From SAR92 clade bacterium H455 (GTDB taxonomy: Bacteria > Pseudomonadota > Gammaproteobacteria > Pseudomonadales > Porticoccaceae), in the NCBI GenBank assembly GCA_024802545.1, contig CP103416.1, positions 2,418,001-2,482,000 on the forward strand: 64,000 bases of DNA, read 5' to 3'. Below, one piece after another: positions 38,418-46,315 of this stretch. Position numbers and translations under genes: made by a program. The notes beneath the pieces were generated by a model. That model saw only the letters and a list, made by a program, of their open reading frames with translations. It was not told the DNA's origin and did no database searches. Positions within the stretch are counted from its first letter, which is position 1; each line of letters opens with the position of its first letter.

Positions 38418-38431
38418 CTGATGTAAATCAA
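38418..38431. promoter_or_regulatory. FNR/ANR box between usp and fnr
   Basis: CTGAT-GTAA-ATCAA matches the TTGAT-N4-ATCAA consensus at 9 of 10 positions. Toward usp (minus) it is 20 bases from GATAAT at 38392-38397, centring near -40 of the predicted start, as in an activated class II promoter. Toward fnr (plus) it covers the -35 position of a TATACT at 38441-38446, which suggests autorepression (inference). Confidence 0.75.
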
Positions 38432-38587
38432 CTCAAGGTCTATACTGAACTTAAGGGTATGGGTGGATTAACGGTTGCTGGACGCGACCTGAGCCACCTA
38501 GAAGATATTGTGACTAATCGTTTACATTAATGTCCCCAAATACCAGTGAAGATCTGGCCGCAGACTCATTATTGATAGGGATTTCTA

Positions 38588-39334
38588 ATCATCGAGACTA
38601 CAAAAAAAATATTCGTCGGCTTCGAAAGACCGCTTAGCTGCCACAGCTGTCGTATCAGCAGCCTCTGCTTACCTCTGGGCCTGAATGCCGATGACCTCTA
38701 CAAACTCGACGAATTTATCCAGCGTAAAAAACCGCTGCAGCCAAGGGAAGGAGTGTATTTTAGCGGCGACCCCTTCACCTCTGTTTACGCTGTTCGCTCC
38801 GGCTCAATTAAATGCTTTTGCATTGATTCCGATGGCCGCGAACAGGTCACTGGATTCTATTTCCCAGGGGAGGTATTTGGCTGGGATGGACTAGCCGACG
38901 AGCAGTATCAAAAAACAGCTATAGCTCTTGAGACCACCTCTGTCTGCCAAATACCCTATGAGCAGCTAGATGAATTAGGCAATTCAATACCCTCGATCCA
39001 AAGATATATGATGAAGCTGATCAGTCGCGAGATCAACGCCGACCAACGCTTGATTGCGCTACTAGCAGGCAGCTCGGCACAGCAAAAACTCTCCAGTCTA
39101 TTACTCAGCATCTCTGATCGTCGGGCCCTACAGGGGCTCTCTTCGACGCGAATTTGGCTGCCTATGTCCAGGGGTGAAATCAGCAGCTATCTCGGCCTAA
39201 CAGTTGAAACGGTCAGCCGCGTGCTGGGGCATTTCCAGAGAAACAAATACCTCTCGGTGAATAAAAAAGAGATAGAAATACTCGACAAACAAGCACTTCG
39301 CGATCTGATGCACAGCACCGAGGAAGTCGAGTAA
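38588..39334 (+). CDS. fnr: FNR/ANR oxygen-responsive regulator with non-standard start
   Basis: CRP/FNR-family regulator that senses oxygen through a [4Fe-4S] cluster. Counting from an ATC at 38588, the cysteines fall at 18, 21, 27 and 120: the C-x2-C-x5-C and fourth Cys of E. coli FNR (20, 23, 29, 122), all offset by two. The cNMP-like roll is followed by the HTH with LGLTVETVSRVL, carrying the E-SR residues that read TTGAT sites. Total 248 aa equals family size. However, the frame between the stop at 38576 and Cys18 has no ATG, GTG or TTG. AGGGA at 38577-38581 is well placed for ATC at 38588 or 38591. The first conventional start, GTG at 38753, would delete three cluster cysteines. An A8 run at 38602-38609 gives an alternative explanation (slippage or a one-base error). 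Confidence 0.88.
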   Translation: MIETTKKIFVGFERPLSCHSCRISSLCLPLGLNADDLYKLDEFIQRKKPLQPREGVYFSGDPFTSVYAVRSGSIKCFCIDSDGREQVTGFYFPGEVFGWDGLADEQYQKTAIALETTSVCQIPYEQLDELGNSIPSIQRYMMKLISREINADQRLIALLAGSSAQQKLSSLLLSISDRRALQGLSSTRIWLPMSRGEISSYLGLTVETVSRVLGHFQRNKYLSVNKKEIEILDKQALRDLMHSTEEVE

Positions 39335-39408
39335 TTTACAACTGCCCTCTTTACCACGATAATCAGCCCAACAATCCCCCTAATCTAATTCAATATGGAG
39401 AAAATAGA

Positions 39409-39690
39409 ATGACCACAGCAAGTGCGCGACATATATTGGTTGATAGCGAAGAGAAATGTGCAACATTAAAGCAGCAGATTGAAGCTGGCGCAGACTTCGC
39501 CAACGTAGCAAGTGAGCATTCAAGCTGCCCTTCAGGTAGCCGCGGCGGTGATCTCGGTCAGTTCGGCCCAGGACAAATGGTCAAAGAATTCGACGATGTA
39601 GTATTCGCCGGTGAGCTGGGTATGGTTCACGGTCCCGTTCAAACCCAGTTTGGTTACCATTTATTAGAGATCACCAGTCGCGAAGACTAG
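39409..39690 (+). CDS. ppiC: Parvulin-type peptidyl-prolyl isomerase
   Basis: A 93-residue single-domain parvulin, cytosolic, without signal peptide. ARHILVDSEEKC, SEHSSCPSGSRGGDLGQFGPGQMVKEFDDVVF and GPVQTQFGYHLLEI are the diagnostic PpiC blocks. A GGAGAAAATAG ribosome site precedes the ATG. Confidence 0.95.
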   Translation: MTTASARHILVDSEEKCATLKQQIEAGADFANVASEHSSCPSGSRGGDLGQFGPGQMVKEFDDVVFAGELGMVHGPVQTQFGYHLLEITSRED

Positions 39691-39705
39691 TTCATTTCTC
39701 TTTAG

Positions 39706-39753
39706 CCCATCAATGTCTTCAACAGAAACTCTGATTGCTGCGATATTGATGGG
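39706..39753. repeat. Inverted repeat after ppiC
   Basis: CCCATCAAT (39706-39714) and ATTGATGGG (39745-39753) are perfect 9-bp arms around a 30-base spacer, 15 bases after the ppiC stop. No T-tract follows, so it could be a weak terminator or a protein-binding site. Confidence 0.5.
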
Positions 39754-39798
39754 TTACTTACCCGCCGTTAAAAACCCTTCTGCAGAATCGGTTATTGA

Positions 39799-39827
39799 TT
39801 GAGCTCAAACTCAGCGAGCCTTACAAT
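39799..39827 (+). promoter_or_regulatory. Predicted cca promoter
   Basis: TTGAGC (39799-39804) and TACAAT (39822-39827) are exactly 17 bases apart. The start site near 39834 leaves a leader of about 118 bases before cca. Confidence 0.5.
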
Positions 39828-39951
39828 AGCGCGTATCCACTGCGTTAAGAACTAAACAACTCAAACGCAGACAATCCGCAAGCTGAGCTATTAAATTCAG
39901 AAATTAGTTCAGAGACTAGCCAAGACACTGGCTCAGGCACTGGAAATCTAC

Positions 39952-41184
39952 ATGAAAATCTATCGAGTTGGCGGCGCCGTTCGCGACAAATTACTCAATT
40001 ATTTCAGTGATGAAAATGATTGGCTGGTGGTGGGTGCGACCCCAGAAAAAATGGTCGAACTCGGTTACCTGCCAGTCGGCAACGATTTCCCGGTATTTAT
40101 CAAACCTGACACTAGTGAAGAATATGCCCTGGCCCGCACCGAACGCAAATCAGGTCATGGCTACGGCGGCTTTACCTTTCATGCCGCTGCAGATGTCAGC
40201 CTTGAAGAAGATCTGGTGCGCCGGGATCTGACGATTAACGCCATGGCCGAAGATGAGGATGGCCAGCTTTACGATCCCTATCAGGGTCAGGCCGATCTGG
40301 AGAAAAAGATCCTCCGCCATGTCTCTGACGCCTTTACCGAAGATCCTTTGAGAGTGTTGCGAGTGGCCCGCTTTGCCGCCCGCTATCACCACCTGGGGTT
40401 CACTATTGCTCCTGAAACCATGGAATTGATGAGCGCAATCGCCAGCAGCGGCGAGCTGGATTATTTGGTCGCTGAGCGAGTTTGGAAAGAAACTGAGCGG
40501 GCCCTCGGCGAGCGCTCACCTGATGTCTATATAGACATCCTGCGTCAATGCGGTGCGCTGGATGTTCTCTTTCCTGAAGTCTCACGGCTGTTTGGTGTGC
40601 CACAGCGCGCCGACTATCATCCAGAAATTGACACCGGCATCCACACTTTGATGGCACTGCAGCAGTCAGTTCGGCTTTCCGACAGCAGCAAAATTCGCTT
40701 CGCCGTGCTGGTTCATGATCTTGGCAAAGGTATTACCCCAGACCATGTACTACCCAGCCATCGCGGCCACGAAGCCCGCGGCGTGTCATTGGTCAATGAT
40801 GTTTGCGATCGCTTTAAGGTACCCAATGATGTGCGTCAGTTAGCTCTGGTAGTCACCGAGTATCACCTGATGTGTCACAAAGCCCTGGAGCTCAAAGCAG
40901 AAACTATTGTCAATCTACTCAAAGGCGTGGGCGCACTAAAATCCCGCGACCGTCTTGAAGACTTTATTCTCTGCTGCGAGGCTGATGCCCGCGGCAGAAC
41001 CGGCTTTGAAGATCGCGAATACCCCTCTTCGGCCTATCTCCGCGCGGCACTCGACGGAATCAGCAATGTCAGTGTTGCCGACCTTGTCGAAGCCGGGCTA
41101 GATGGCGCGGAGATTGGTCGACAATTACATCTGCGCCGTACTGCACGTATGACAGAAATCAAACAACAATATCCCAATAAGTAG
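39952..41184 (+). CDS. cca: CCA tRNA nucleotidyltransferase (class II) with HD domain
   Basis: Adds and repairs the 3' CCA of tRNAs. Head domain with YRVGGAVRDKLL at residues 4-15; the metal-binding pair is E21-N-D23 where E. coli Cca has D21-x-D23. RRDLTINAMA and the basic EDPLRVLRVARFAARY helix follow. The C-terminal HD phosphohydrolase domain has LVHDLGKG. At 410 aa it matches the E. coli multifunctional type (412 aa). folM begins 6 bases later. Confidence 0.95.
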   Translation: MKIYRVGGAVRDKLLNYFSDENDWLVVGATPEKMVELGYLPVGNDFPVFIKPDTSEEYALARTERKSGHGYGGFTFHAAADVSLEEDLVRRDLTINAMAEDEDGQLYDPYQGQADLEKKILRHVSDAFTEDPLRVLRVARFAARYHHLGFTIAPETMELMSAIASSGELDYLVAERVWKETERALGERSPDVYIDILRQCGALDVLFPEVSRLFGVPQRADYHPEIDTGIHTLMALQQSVRLSDSSKIRFAVLVHDLGKGITPDHVLPSHRGHEARGVSLVNDVCDRFKVPNDVRQLALVVTEYHLMCHKALELKAETIVNLLKGVGALKSRDRLEDFILCCEADARGRTGFEDREYPSSAYLRAALDGISNVSVADLVEAGLDGAEIGRQLHLRRTARMTEIKQQYPNK

Positions 41185-41190
41185 CGAATT

Positions 41191-41937
41191 ATGAACAACA
41201 GCACCGCAACCCCTGTAGTACTGATTACTGGCGCCGCCAGACGTATTGGCGCAGTCACCGCCGAACTATTTCACAACGCCGGCTACAGTGTGATTATCCA
41301 CTACAACCGTTCCGCTGCTGACGCCGACCGACTCTGCGAGAAATTTAATCAGCTGCGTGCCGATAGCTGTGTGCTGGTGCAGGCGAATCTCAATGATATG
41401 GCTGGTATAGACAAAATTATTCAGCTGGTGGGCTCGATCGGACGTCTCGATGTGCTGATAAATAACGCCTCAAGCTTCTATCCCACGCCCCTAGAACAGT
41501 GTACCAATGAGCAGTGGGACGATCTTATCAACAGCAATCTCAAAGGACCGTTTTTTCTGACTCAAGGCTTGGCGCCACAGCTTACTGCTGCCCGTGGCTC
41601 CGTAGTCAATATCTCTGATATGCATGCCCGACAGGCGCTCAAGGATCACCCGATCTACACCATTGCCAAGGCCGGCAATATCGCTATGACCAAATCAATG
41701 GCGCTGGACATGGCGCCTCAGGTACGGGTAAATAGTGTCGCACCTGGTGCAATTCTGTGGCCTGAGCACGAGGAAGATGATATTTCCAAACACAACTCTG
41801 TGCTCAACAATGTTCCCATGGGACGCCTGGGCAGTGAGATGGATATTGCTGGAACCGCGTTCTTTTTGGCGGTTGATGCCAGCTATGTAACAGGTCAAAC
41901 CATCGCGGTGGATGGCGGCAACTCAAACAGCCTGTAA
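41191..41937 (+). CDS. folM: Pteridine reductase, FolM-like SDR
   Basis: A 248-residue SDR. The TGAARRIG nucleotide motif (T-G-x3-R-x-G) is typical of pteridine reductases rather than general SDRs; NNASSFYPTPL, a DMHARQALKDHPIYTIAKAGN active-site region with Y-x3-K, and a C-terminal VTGQTIAVDGG follow. Expected to reduce dihydrofolate or dihydromonapterin with NADPH. folK and folB lie 1.4 kb away on the other strand, so pterin genes cluster here. Confidence 0.88.
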   Translation: MNNSTATPVVLITGAARRIGAVTAELFHNAGYSVIIHYNRSAADADRLCEKFNQLRADSCVLVQANLNDMAGIDKIIQLVGSIGRLDVLINNASSFYPTPLEQCTNEQWDDLINSNLKGPFFLTQGLAPQLTAARGSVVNISDMHARQALKDHPIYTIAKAGNIAMTKSMALDMAPQVRVNSVAPGAILWPEHEEDDISKHNSVLNNVPMGRLGSEMDIAGTAFFLAVDASYVTGQTIAVDGGNSNSL

Positions 41938-41969
41938 TATTACAGAACGCCACAGGCGCTGAATATTAC
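41934..41969. terminator. Terminator-like hairpin between folM and GNAT gene
   Basis: GTAATATT (41934-41941) and AATATTAC (41962-41969) pair perfectly; inside, CGCC and GGCG form a second stem around ACA. It overlaps the folM stop and lies between converging genes, so it may serve both strands. No long T-tract is present. Confidence 0.5.
41948..41961. repeat. 14-bp direct repeat, left copy
   Basis: CGCCACAGGCGCTG, repeated exactly at 42485-42498. The two copies enclose the GNAT gene, 537 bases apart. Confidence 0.8.
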
Positions 41970-41980
41970 CTTCAAATCAC

Positions 41981-42490
41981 CTACAGTTTCTTGTGCATAA
42001 TCAAGGCATCGACGTAGCCACTGGCGGACTGAAAAGCCTCTGGAATCTTGCCGATAGTCGAGAATCCAAGCTTCTCCCAGAGGTGCACAGCACCTGTATT
42101 TGTTGAGACAACGAAGTTAAATTGCATCGCCAGAAACCCCTGCATTAAAGCAGCCTCTTGGGAATGCTCACACATCATCGATGCGACACCCTTTCCGCGC
42201 TGATTCTCATCAACCACATAAGCCGCGTTGCATATATGAGCGCCCAATAGTGGTTGATTTGGCTTTATGTAATATGAACCCAGAACGCAGTCATTTTCAT
42301 CAACAGCGACAAAGGTTGCCGATACGTTATGAATCCAAAACTCATGCGCTTGAGTTTCGGTTATATTAGAAAATGCGTATGTTTCACCGGCGTGGAAAAT
42401 GGGCCTAATGATGGCCCAAACATCGAGCCAATCAGAGGGTTTAAAAGGTCGGATTATGATCACTGCACTCAACTTATTAAGAGGCGCCAC
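41981..42490 (-). CDS. GNAT-family N-acetyltransferase
   Basis: Acetyl-CoA-dependent acyltransferase. IRPFKPSDWLDVWAIIRPIFHAGETYAF is the N-terminal helix region, and VVDENQRGKGVASMMCEHSQEAA is the CoA-binding V-x-x-x-x-R-G-x-G motif; VVSTNTGAVHLWEKLGFSTIGKIP is the usual C-terminal block. The GTG start at 42490 lies inside a 14-bp direct repeat and has no clear ribosome site; a GTG ten codons in is an alternative. Substrate unknown. Confidence 0.85.
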   Translation of the reverse strand: MAPLNKLSAVIIIRPFKPSDWLDVWAIIRPIFHAGETYAFSNITETQAHEFWIHNVSATFVAVDENDCVLGSYYIKPNQPLLGAHICNAAYVVDENQRGKGVASMMCEHSQEAALMQGFLAMQFNFVVSTNTGAVHLWEKLGFSTIGKIPEAFQSASGYVDALIMHKKL

Positions 42491-42498
42491 AGGCGCTG
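42485..42498. repeat. 14-bp direct repeat, right copy
   Basis: Identical to 41948-41961. It covers the annotated GTG of the GNAT gene. Confidence 0.8.
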
Positions 42499-42522
42499 TT
42501 CGCTAGAGACCCCAAAAGGAAT

Positions 42523-43197
42523 TTAGCCACTAATTGGCAACAGGGTAATCTCTACCCGACGATTAAGCTGCTTGCCCGCGGCACTGCCATTGTCTGCTAT
42601 AGGCTGTCGTTCACCAAAACCAATGGTCTCTATTCTAACCGGCAAGATCGATTGCGACACCAGATAACTCGAAACAGATTGCGCGCGCCGCTGGGATAAA
42701 TCCTCATTAAAAGCTGCACCACCGTCACTGTCTGTATGGCCAGCAACCACGACTAAGGTTTTGTCATACTCTTCGAGCACCAAGGCTACTGAATCGAGCA
42801 CTGAATAAAAGCTCGCATTAATATCCGCACTGTTGCTGGCGAAGGTAATATTGCCCGGCATAATCAGATTGATATTGTCTCCAACCCGCTCGACACTGAC
42901 CCCAGAACCACGTAGCTGTTGACGCAGCTTTGCCTCCTGGGCGTCCATATAATAACCGATACCACCACCAATGGCCGCGCCGCCGCCCGCAGCGGCCAAG
43001 ATGCGTTTATTGCGCTTACGGCTGTCTTCATCTTTGTTGTCCAGATAGGCCACCACAGCGCCAACGCCGGCACCTATGCTGGCGCCAATGGCTGTTTTGC
43101 TGGCTTTTTCGTCACCAGTGTAGGGATCAAAGGTGGTGCAGGATGTCAGTGCGGCGAGAATGGCGAGAGAGAAAAGGCCGACGAGGGATGTTTTCAT
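42523..43197 (-). CDS. OmpA-family lipoprotein with glycine zipper
   Basis: Outer-membrane lipoprotein of about 224 residues. Lipobox LTSC follows the hydrophobic signal (SLVGLFSLAILAA); then a glycine-zipper stretch (AIGASIGAGVGAVVAYL and AAGGGAAIGGGIGYYMDAQE) and a C-terminal OmpA-like peptidoglycan-binding domain (ITFASNSADIN, VVAGHTDSDGGAAFNEDLSQRRAQSV, GFGERQPIADN). The start at 43197 is chosen over one 14 codons upstream because AAAGGAG lies 6 bases before it and the signal peptide then begins properly. Confidence 0.92.
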   Translation of the reverse strand: MKTSLVGLFSLAILAALTSCTTFDPYTGDEKASKTAIGASIGAGVGAVVAYLDNKDEDSRKRNKRILAAAGGGAAIGGGIGYYMDAQEAKLRQQLRGSGVSVERVGDNINLIMPGNITFASNSADINASFYSVLDSVALVLEEYDKTLVVVAGHTDSDGGAAFNEDLSQRRAQSVSSYLVSQSILPVRIETIGFGERQPIADNGSAAGKQLNRRVEITLLPISG

Positions 43198-43299
43198 GGT
43201 TACTCCTTTAAAAATTTTGGGCGTCACTACCCTGATCAAAAATTATTTACTTGCTTGATTATAGTGGACGAAAAATCAACTGCGCCCAATAATCGACAG

Positions 43300-43815
43300 C
43301 TACTTTGCCCGGGTAATATTTTCGCCGCGCCAGACAAAATCAATCGGCCACAACTTTTGCTTATCTTTGTCGAAATCCTGCCACAGTTGCAGATAGCTTG
43401 TGCCTAGCTGCGGATGTACTGTCGTGGCGGCAATTTCAGCCAGAGGCTGCAGCACAAAGGCATTCTTAAGTATTTCATCGCGGGGTATAGAGACCCCATC
43501 GATCACCCCGACACGATCATCGACGGTTAAAATATCAATATCCAAACTTCGCGCGCCAAACTTGGGCGCAGTGCGATCACGACCCTGCACGTCTTCGACT
43601 GCCTTGAGTATTTTCGACAGCTCACCGACCGATTGGGTCGAATGAATGCCCACTACCAGATTGTAGAAACTGTCGCCTTCAAAACCCACTGCCTCACTCT
43701 CATACACCGAGGAGATAATCAGCTCACCAAAGGTGTCGGCTAGTGCATCCATCGCCGCCTCAATATTGCGCTGGGCTTCAACATTGCTACCGAGACTGAG
43801 ATAGACAAGTGCCAC
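43300..43815 (-). CDS. folK: Dihydropterin pyrophosphokinase
   Basis: Transfers pyrophosphate from ATP to 6-hydroxymethyl-7,8-dihydropterin. YLSLGSNVEAQRNIEAA at the N-terminus, the DRTAPKFGARSLDIDIL signature (metal-binding D-x-D), and PRDEILKNAFVLQPLAEIA. At 171 aa it is normal. One-base overlap with folB, giving a folB-folK unit. Confidence 0.94.
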   Translation of the reverse strand: MALVYLSLGSNVEAQRNIEAAMDALADTFGELIISSVYESEAVGFEGDSFYNLVVGIHSTQSVGELSKILKAVEDVQGRDRTAPKFGARSLDIDILTVDDRVGVIDGVSIPRDEILKNAFVLQPLAEIAATTVHPQLGTSYLQLWQDFDKDKQKLWPIDFVWRGENITRAK

Positions 43816-44174
43816 TAGGGCTTCACTCCTCTTTCGATTAAGATTCCCACATCTTGAGAACCTCTAAGGGCCCCCGGCTTGCTTACACGCAATCGCAACC
43901 AGGGCACAGAAAACTCATTTCTGACTATACCAGCAACCTCTTCGGCCATGCGCTCAACCAATAAGAACTCGCTCTCTTCAATAAACTTAATCAGTCGCTT
44001 GGCAATCGATTTGTAGTTAAGAGCATACTGAATGTCGTCAGTCTCTGCGGCACGGCGAATATCATGGGCCATTTCCAAGTCAAGACTAACAGTTTGTTTG
44101 ACCTCGCGCTCCCAATCATAGATCCCAATAATGGTTTCGATACGCAGGTCTCTTATATAGACAATATCCATCAA
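43815..44174 (-). CDS. folB: Dihydroneopterin aldolase
   Basis: Folate pathway enzyme of 119 residues. [23 protein letters not shown] carries the pterin-binding start of the family; [29 protein letters not shown] includes the conserved Glu and Lys region; [19 protein letters not shown] ends it with the catalytic Lys. Overlaps tsaD by 4 bases and folK by 1, so tsaD-folB-folK form one operon. Confidence 0.94.
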   Translation of the reverse strand: MMDIVYIRDLRIETIIGIYDWEREVKQTVSLDLEMAHDIRRAAETDDIQYALNYKSIAKRLIKFIEESEFLLVERMAEEVAGIVRNEFSVPWLRLRVSKPGALRGSQDVGILIERGVKP

Positions 44175-45211
44175 ACAGCTTCCTGTAACCCAGTCAATTT
44201 ATCCAGCGGCCATCGCGGCGTCGCCGCAATCACCAATTCATTTTTTTCTCCCGCCAACAGCCGCTGACAGCCAGCATAGGCAATCATTGCCCCATTGTCG
44301 GTACAAAACTCATGGCGGGCATAAAACACCTCAGCGCCCTCTTTAGCAAGAGCCACCTCGAGTTTTTCACGCAATCTGGTGTTAGCGGATACGCCGCCAG
44401 CGATTACAAGACGCTTCATGCCGGTTTGCTGCATGGCGCGGCGACATTTAATCACCAATGTATCCACCACCGCTTCTTGAAAGCCGGCACAGATATCGAG
44501 CATGCACTGCTCATCTGGGAGTACATCATCACCACGATTTTTTTCAATCAGATTGCGAGTAAAGGTTTTTAAGCCGGAAAAGCTAAATTCCAATCCCGGG
44601 CGATCGGTCATGGGCCGCGGGAAACTAAATCGGTCAATAGTGCCGCGATCAGCCATGGCAGCTAAACGCGGGCCTCCGGGATAATCCAGATCCAAGAGCT
44701 TGGCGGTCTTGTCAAAGGCTTCCCCAGCGGCATCGTCAATCGATTCGCCGAGCAGCTCATATTGTCCAATCGCAGTGACTGAGACGAGCTGGGTATGACC
44801 ACCAGAGACCAGCAGAGCAACAAAGGGAAAGGCCGGAGGATTATCTTCAAGCATTGGCGCTAACAAATGTCCTTCCATATGATGAACACCCAGCACCGGT
44901 ATACCTAGGGTGTAACCCAGGGCAGTTGCTGCAGCTCCACCCACCATTAATGCACCCATAAGACCTGGGCCAGCAGTGTAAGCAATGCCATCCAAATCCG
45001 CCCTAGTGACATCAGCTGCGGCCAAAACCTTCTCCAACATGGGCAATATCTTGCGCACATGATCTCGTGAGGCCAGCTCTGGCACTACGCCGCCGTACTC
45101 GGCATGGAGTTTTACCTGAGAATAGAGATTATGCGCCAATAGCCCACGCTCACTGTCATAGACAGCAACGCCGGTTTCATCACAGGAGGTTTCGACACCG
45201 AGAACAAGCAT
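44171..45211 (-). CDS. tsaD: tRNA N6-adenosine threonylcarbamoyltransferase
   Basis: Catalytic subunit of t6A37 synthesis, transferring threonylcarbamoyl to tRNAs reading ANN codons. [13 protein letters not shown] at the start, metal-binding HHMEGH with His110 and His114, [10 protein letters not shown], and the C-terminal [18 protein letters not shown] block. At 346 aa it is standard. Divergent from rpsU, an arrangement conserved in gammaproteobacteria. Confidence 0.96.
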   Translation of the reverse strand: MLVLGVETSCDETGVAVYDSERGLLAHNLYSQVKLHAEYGGVVPELASRDHVRKILPMLEKVLAAADVTRADLDGIAYTAGPGLMGALMVGGAAATALGYTLGIPVLGVHHMEGHLLAPMLEDNPPAFPFVALLVSGGHTQLVSVTAIGQYELLGESIDDAAGEAFDKTAKLLDLDYPGGPRLAAMADRGTIDRFSFPRPMTDRPGLEFSFSGLKTFTRNLIEKNRGDDVLPDEQCMLDICAGFQEAVVDTLVIKCRRAMQQTGMKRLVIAGGVSANTRLREKLEVALAKEGAEVFYARHEFCTDNGAMIAYAGCQRLLAGEKNELVIAATPRWPLDKLTGLQEAV

Positions 45212-45357
45212 TTAAAGGGGCCTTGCAGTATTGGTTTAGAGTAGTGCCAACGCTGGACAAATCGTCGGCTGAGAGCGTAACTGTAAACCCTCTGCTAAGC
45301 TGTGTGAACCTGTAGTTTGCAGTCTCGCAAGTACCTTTAAAAAGGCACTAAAAAACT

Positions 45358-45386
45358 TTGCATCAAAACAGGGAAGTGTATAGACT
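45358..45386 (+). promoter_or_regulatory. Predicted promoter of the rpsU operon
   Basis: TTGCAT (45358-45363) with TAGACT (45381-45386) at 17 bases, or TATAGA (45379-45384) at 15 bases. It lies about 80 bases before rpsU. Confidence 0.45.
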
Positions 45387-45405
45387 ACGCGCCCTTAAAG
45401 GGTCA

Positions 45406-45424
45406 GCTAACAAAGTTGGTTAGC
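45406..45424 (+). promoter_or_regulatory. Leader hairpin before rpsU
   Basis: GCTAAC (45406-45411) and GTTAGC (45419-45424) form a perfect 6-bp stem with a 7-base loop in the rpsU leader. A short palindrome CCCTTAAAGGG precedes it at 45392-45402. These may shape rpsU mRNA stability or translation (inference). Confidence 0.45.
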
Positions 45425-45468
45425 GACAGATCACTGTACACAAGTGTTTACCACAGGATTATATATAG

Positions 45469-45684
45469 ATGCCAAGCGTTCGACTTAAAGAAAACGAGCC
45501 CTTTGACGTAGCGTTACGTCGTTTCAAACGTTCTTGCGAAAAAGCGGGAATTCTAGCTAAAGTTCGCAGTTGCGAGTTCTACGAGAAGCCCACGTGGGAA
45601 CGCAAGCGCAAAGCAGCAGCAGCTGTAAAGCGCAACCAGAAAAAAGTATCTCGCGAATCACGCAAGTTTACTCGACTCTATTAA
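45469..45684 (+). CDS. rpsU: 30S ribosomal protein S21
   Basis: A 71-residue basic ribosomal protein needed for initiation. [28 protein letters not shown] and the [20 protein letters not shown] block are diagnostic. First gene of the macromolecular synthesis operon; a terminator at 45733 follows it and would adjust the ratio to dnaG and rpoD. Confidence 0.98.
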   Translation: MPSVRLKENEPFDVALRRFKRSCEKAGILAKVRSCEFYEKPTWERKRKAAAAVKRNQKKVSRESRKFTRLY

Positions 45685-45732
45685 GTCCCGCTCTTTTAAC
45701 CCAGAGCAGTACTACAGAGAGTCAATGCAGAG

Positions 45733-45754
45733 AGCGCCCAACCGGCGCTTTTTG
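45733..45754 (+). terminator. Rho-independent terminator after rpsU
   Basis: Stem AGCGCC/GGCGCT (45733-45738 and 45744-45749), loop CAACC, then T5 and G. It corresponds in position to the attenuating terminator between rpsU and dnaG of enteric bacteria. Confidence 0.88.
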
Positions 45755-45795
45755 TGTTTCTGGAATTCAGTAATACCATCCGCAGGAGAGTTCAT

Positions 45796-46242
45796 ATGTC
45801 CATGAAAACGACGCTTAAAGATGCCATGAAAGAGGCAATGCGAGCCAAAGACAAATCCCGACTAAGCGCAATTCGTCTAGTCCAAGCCGAAATTAAACGC
45901 GTAGAAGTTGACGAGCGCATCGATATAGATGACGCACGGGTTTTAGCCATTCTCGACAAAATGGTTAAACAGCGTCGCGACTCTATCAGCCAGTACGAAG
46001 CTGCCGGTCGTCAAGAGCTGGCGGAGATTGAAATCGCCGAGATCAATGTGATTCAAGATTTTCTGCCGACAGCACTCACCGACGCTGAAATTGCCGAATT
46101 GGTTCAAAACGCGATTAGCCAGACTGGCGCTGCCTCAATGGCCGATATGGGTAAAGTAATGGGCATTCTGCGCCCACAGGTTCAGGGGCGTGCGGATACC
46201 GGTGCCGTCAGCGGCTTGGTTAAAGCTGCCCTAAATAGTTAA
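45796..46242 (+). CDS. yqeY: GatB/YqeY domain protein
   Basis: A 148-residue helical protein of the YqeY family, related to the tRNA-binding tail of GatB. MKTTLKDAMKEAMRAKDKSRLSAIRLVQAEIKR and the C-terminal DMGKVMGILRPQVQGRADTGAVSGLVKAAL are typical. The start is set at 45796, preceded by AGGAG at the correct distance; an upstream extension would overlap the rpsU terminator. It is inserted between rpsU and dnaG, as in many non-enteric gammaproteobacteria. Confidence 0.93.
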   Translation: MSMKTTLKDAMKEAMRAKDKSRLSAIRLVQAEIKRVEVDERIDIDDARVLAILDKMVKQRRDSISQYEAAGRQELAEIEIAEINVIQDFLPTALTDAEIAELVQNAISQTGAASMADMGKVMGILRPQVQGRADTGAVSGLVKAALNS

Positions 46243-46315
46243 ATAGCTAAGCAGGTTTATTTCCCGGCCCAAGGCGTTACACTAAACCCTTAAAAAAGAG
46301 CAGCCTGTAACCCCG

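Noticed and set aside
38753-39334. GTG start giving a 193-residue CRP-like protein
   Set aside because: It would remove three FNR cluster cysteines that are encoded in frame immediately upstream at exact family spacing.
39706-39753. Rho-independent terminator after ppiC
   Set aside because: The arms are perfect but the loop is 30 bases and no T-tract follows, so only an inverted repeat is reported.
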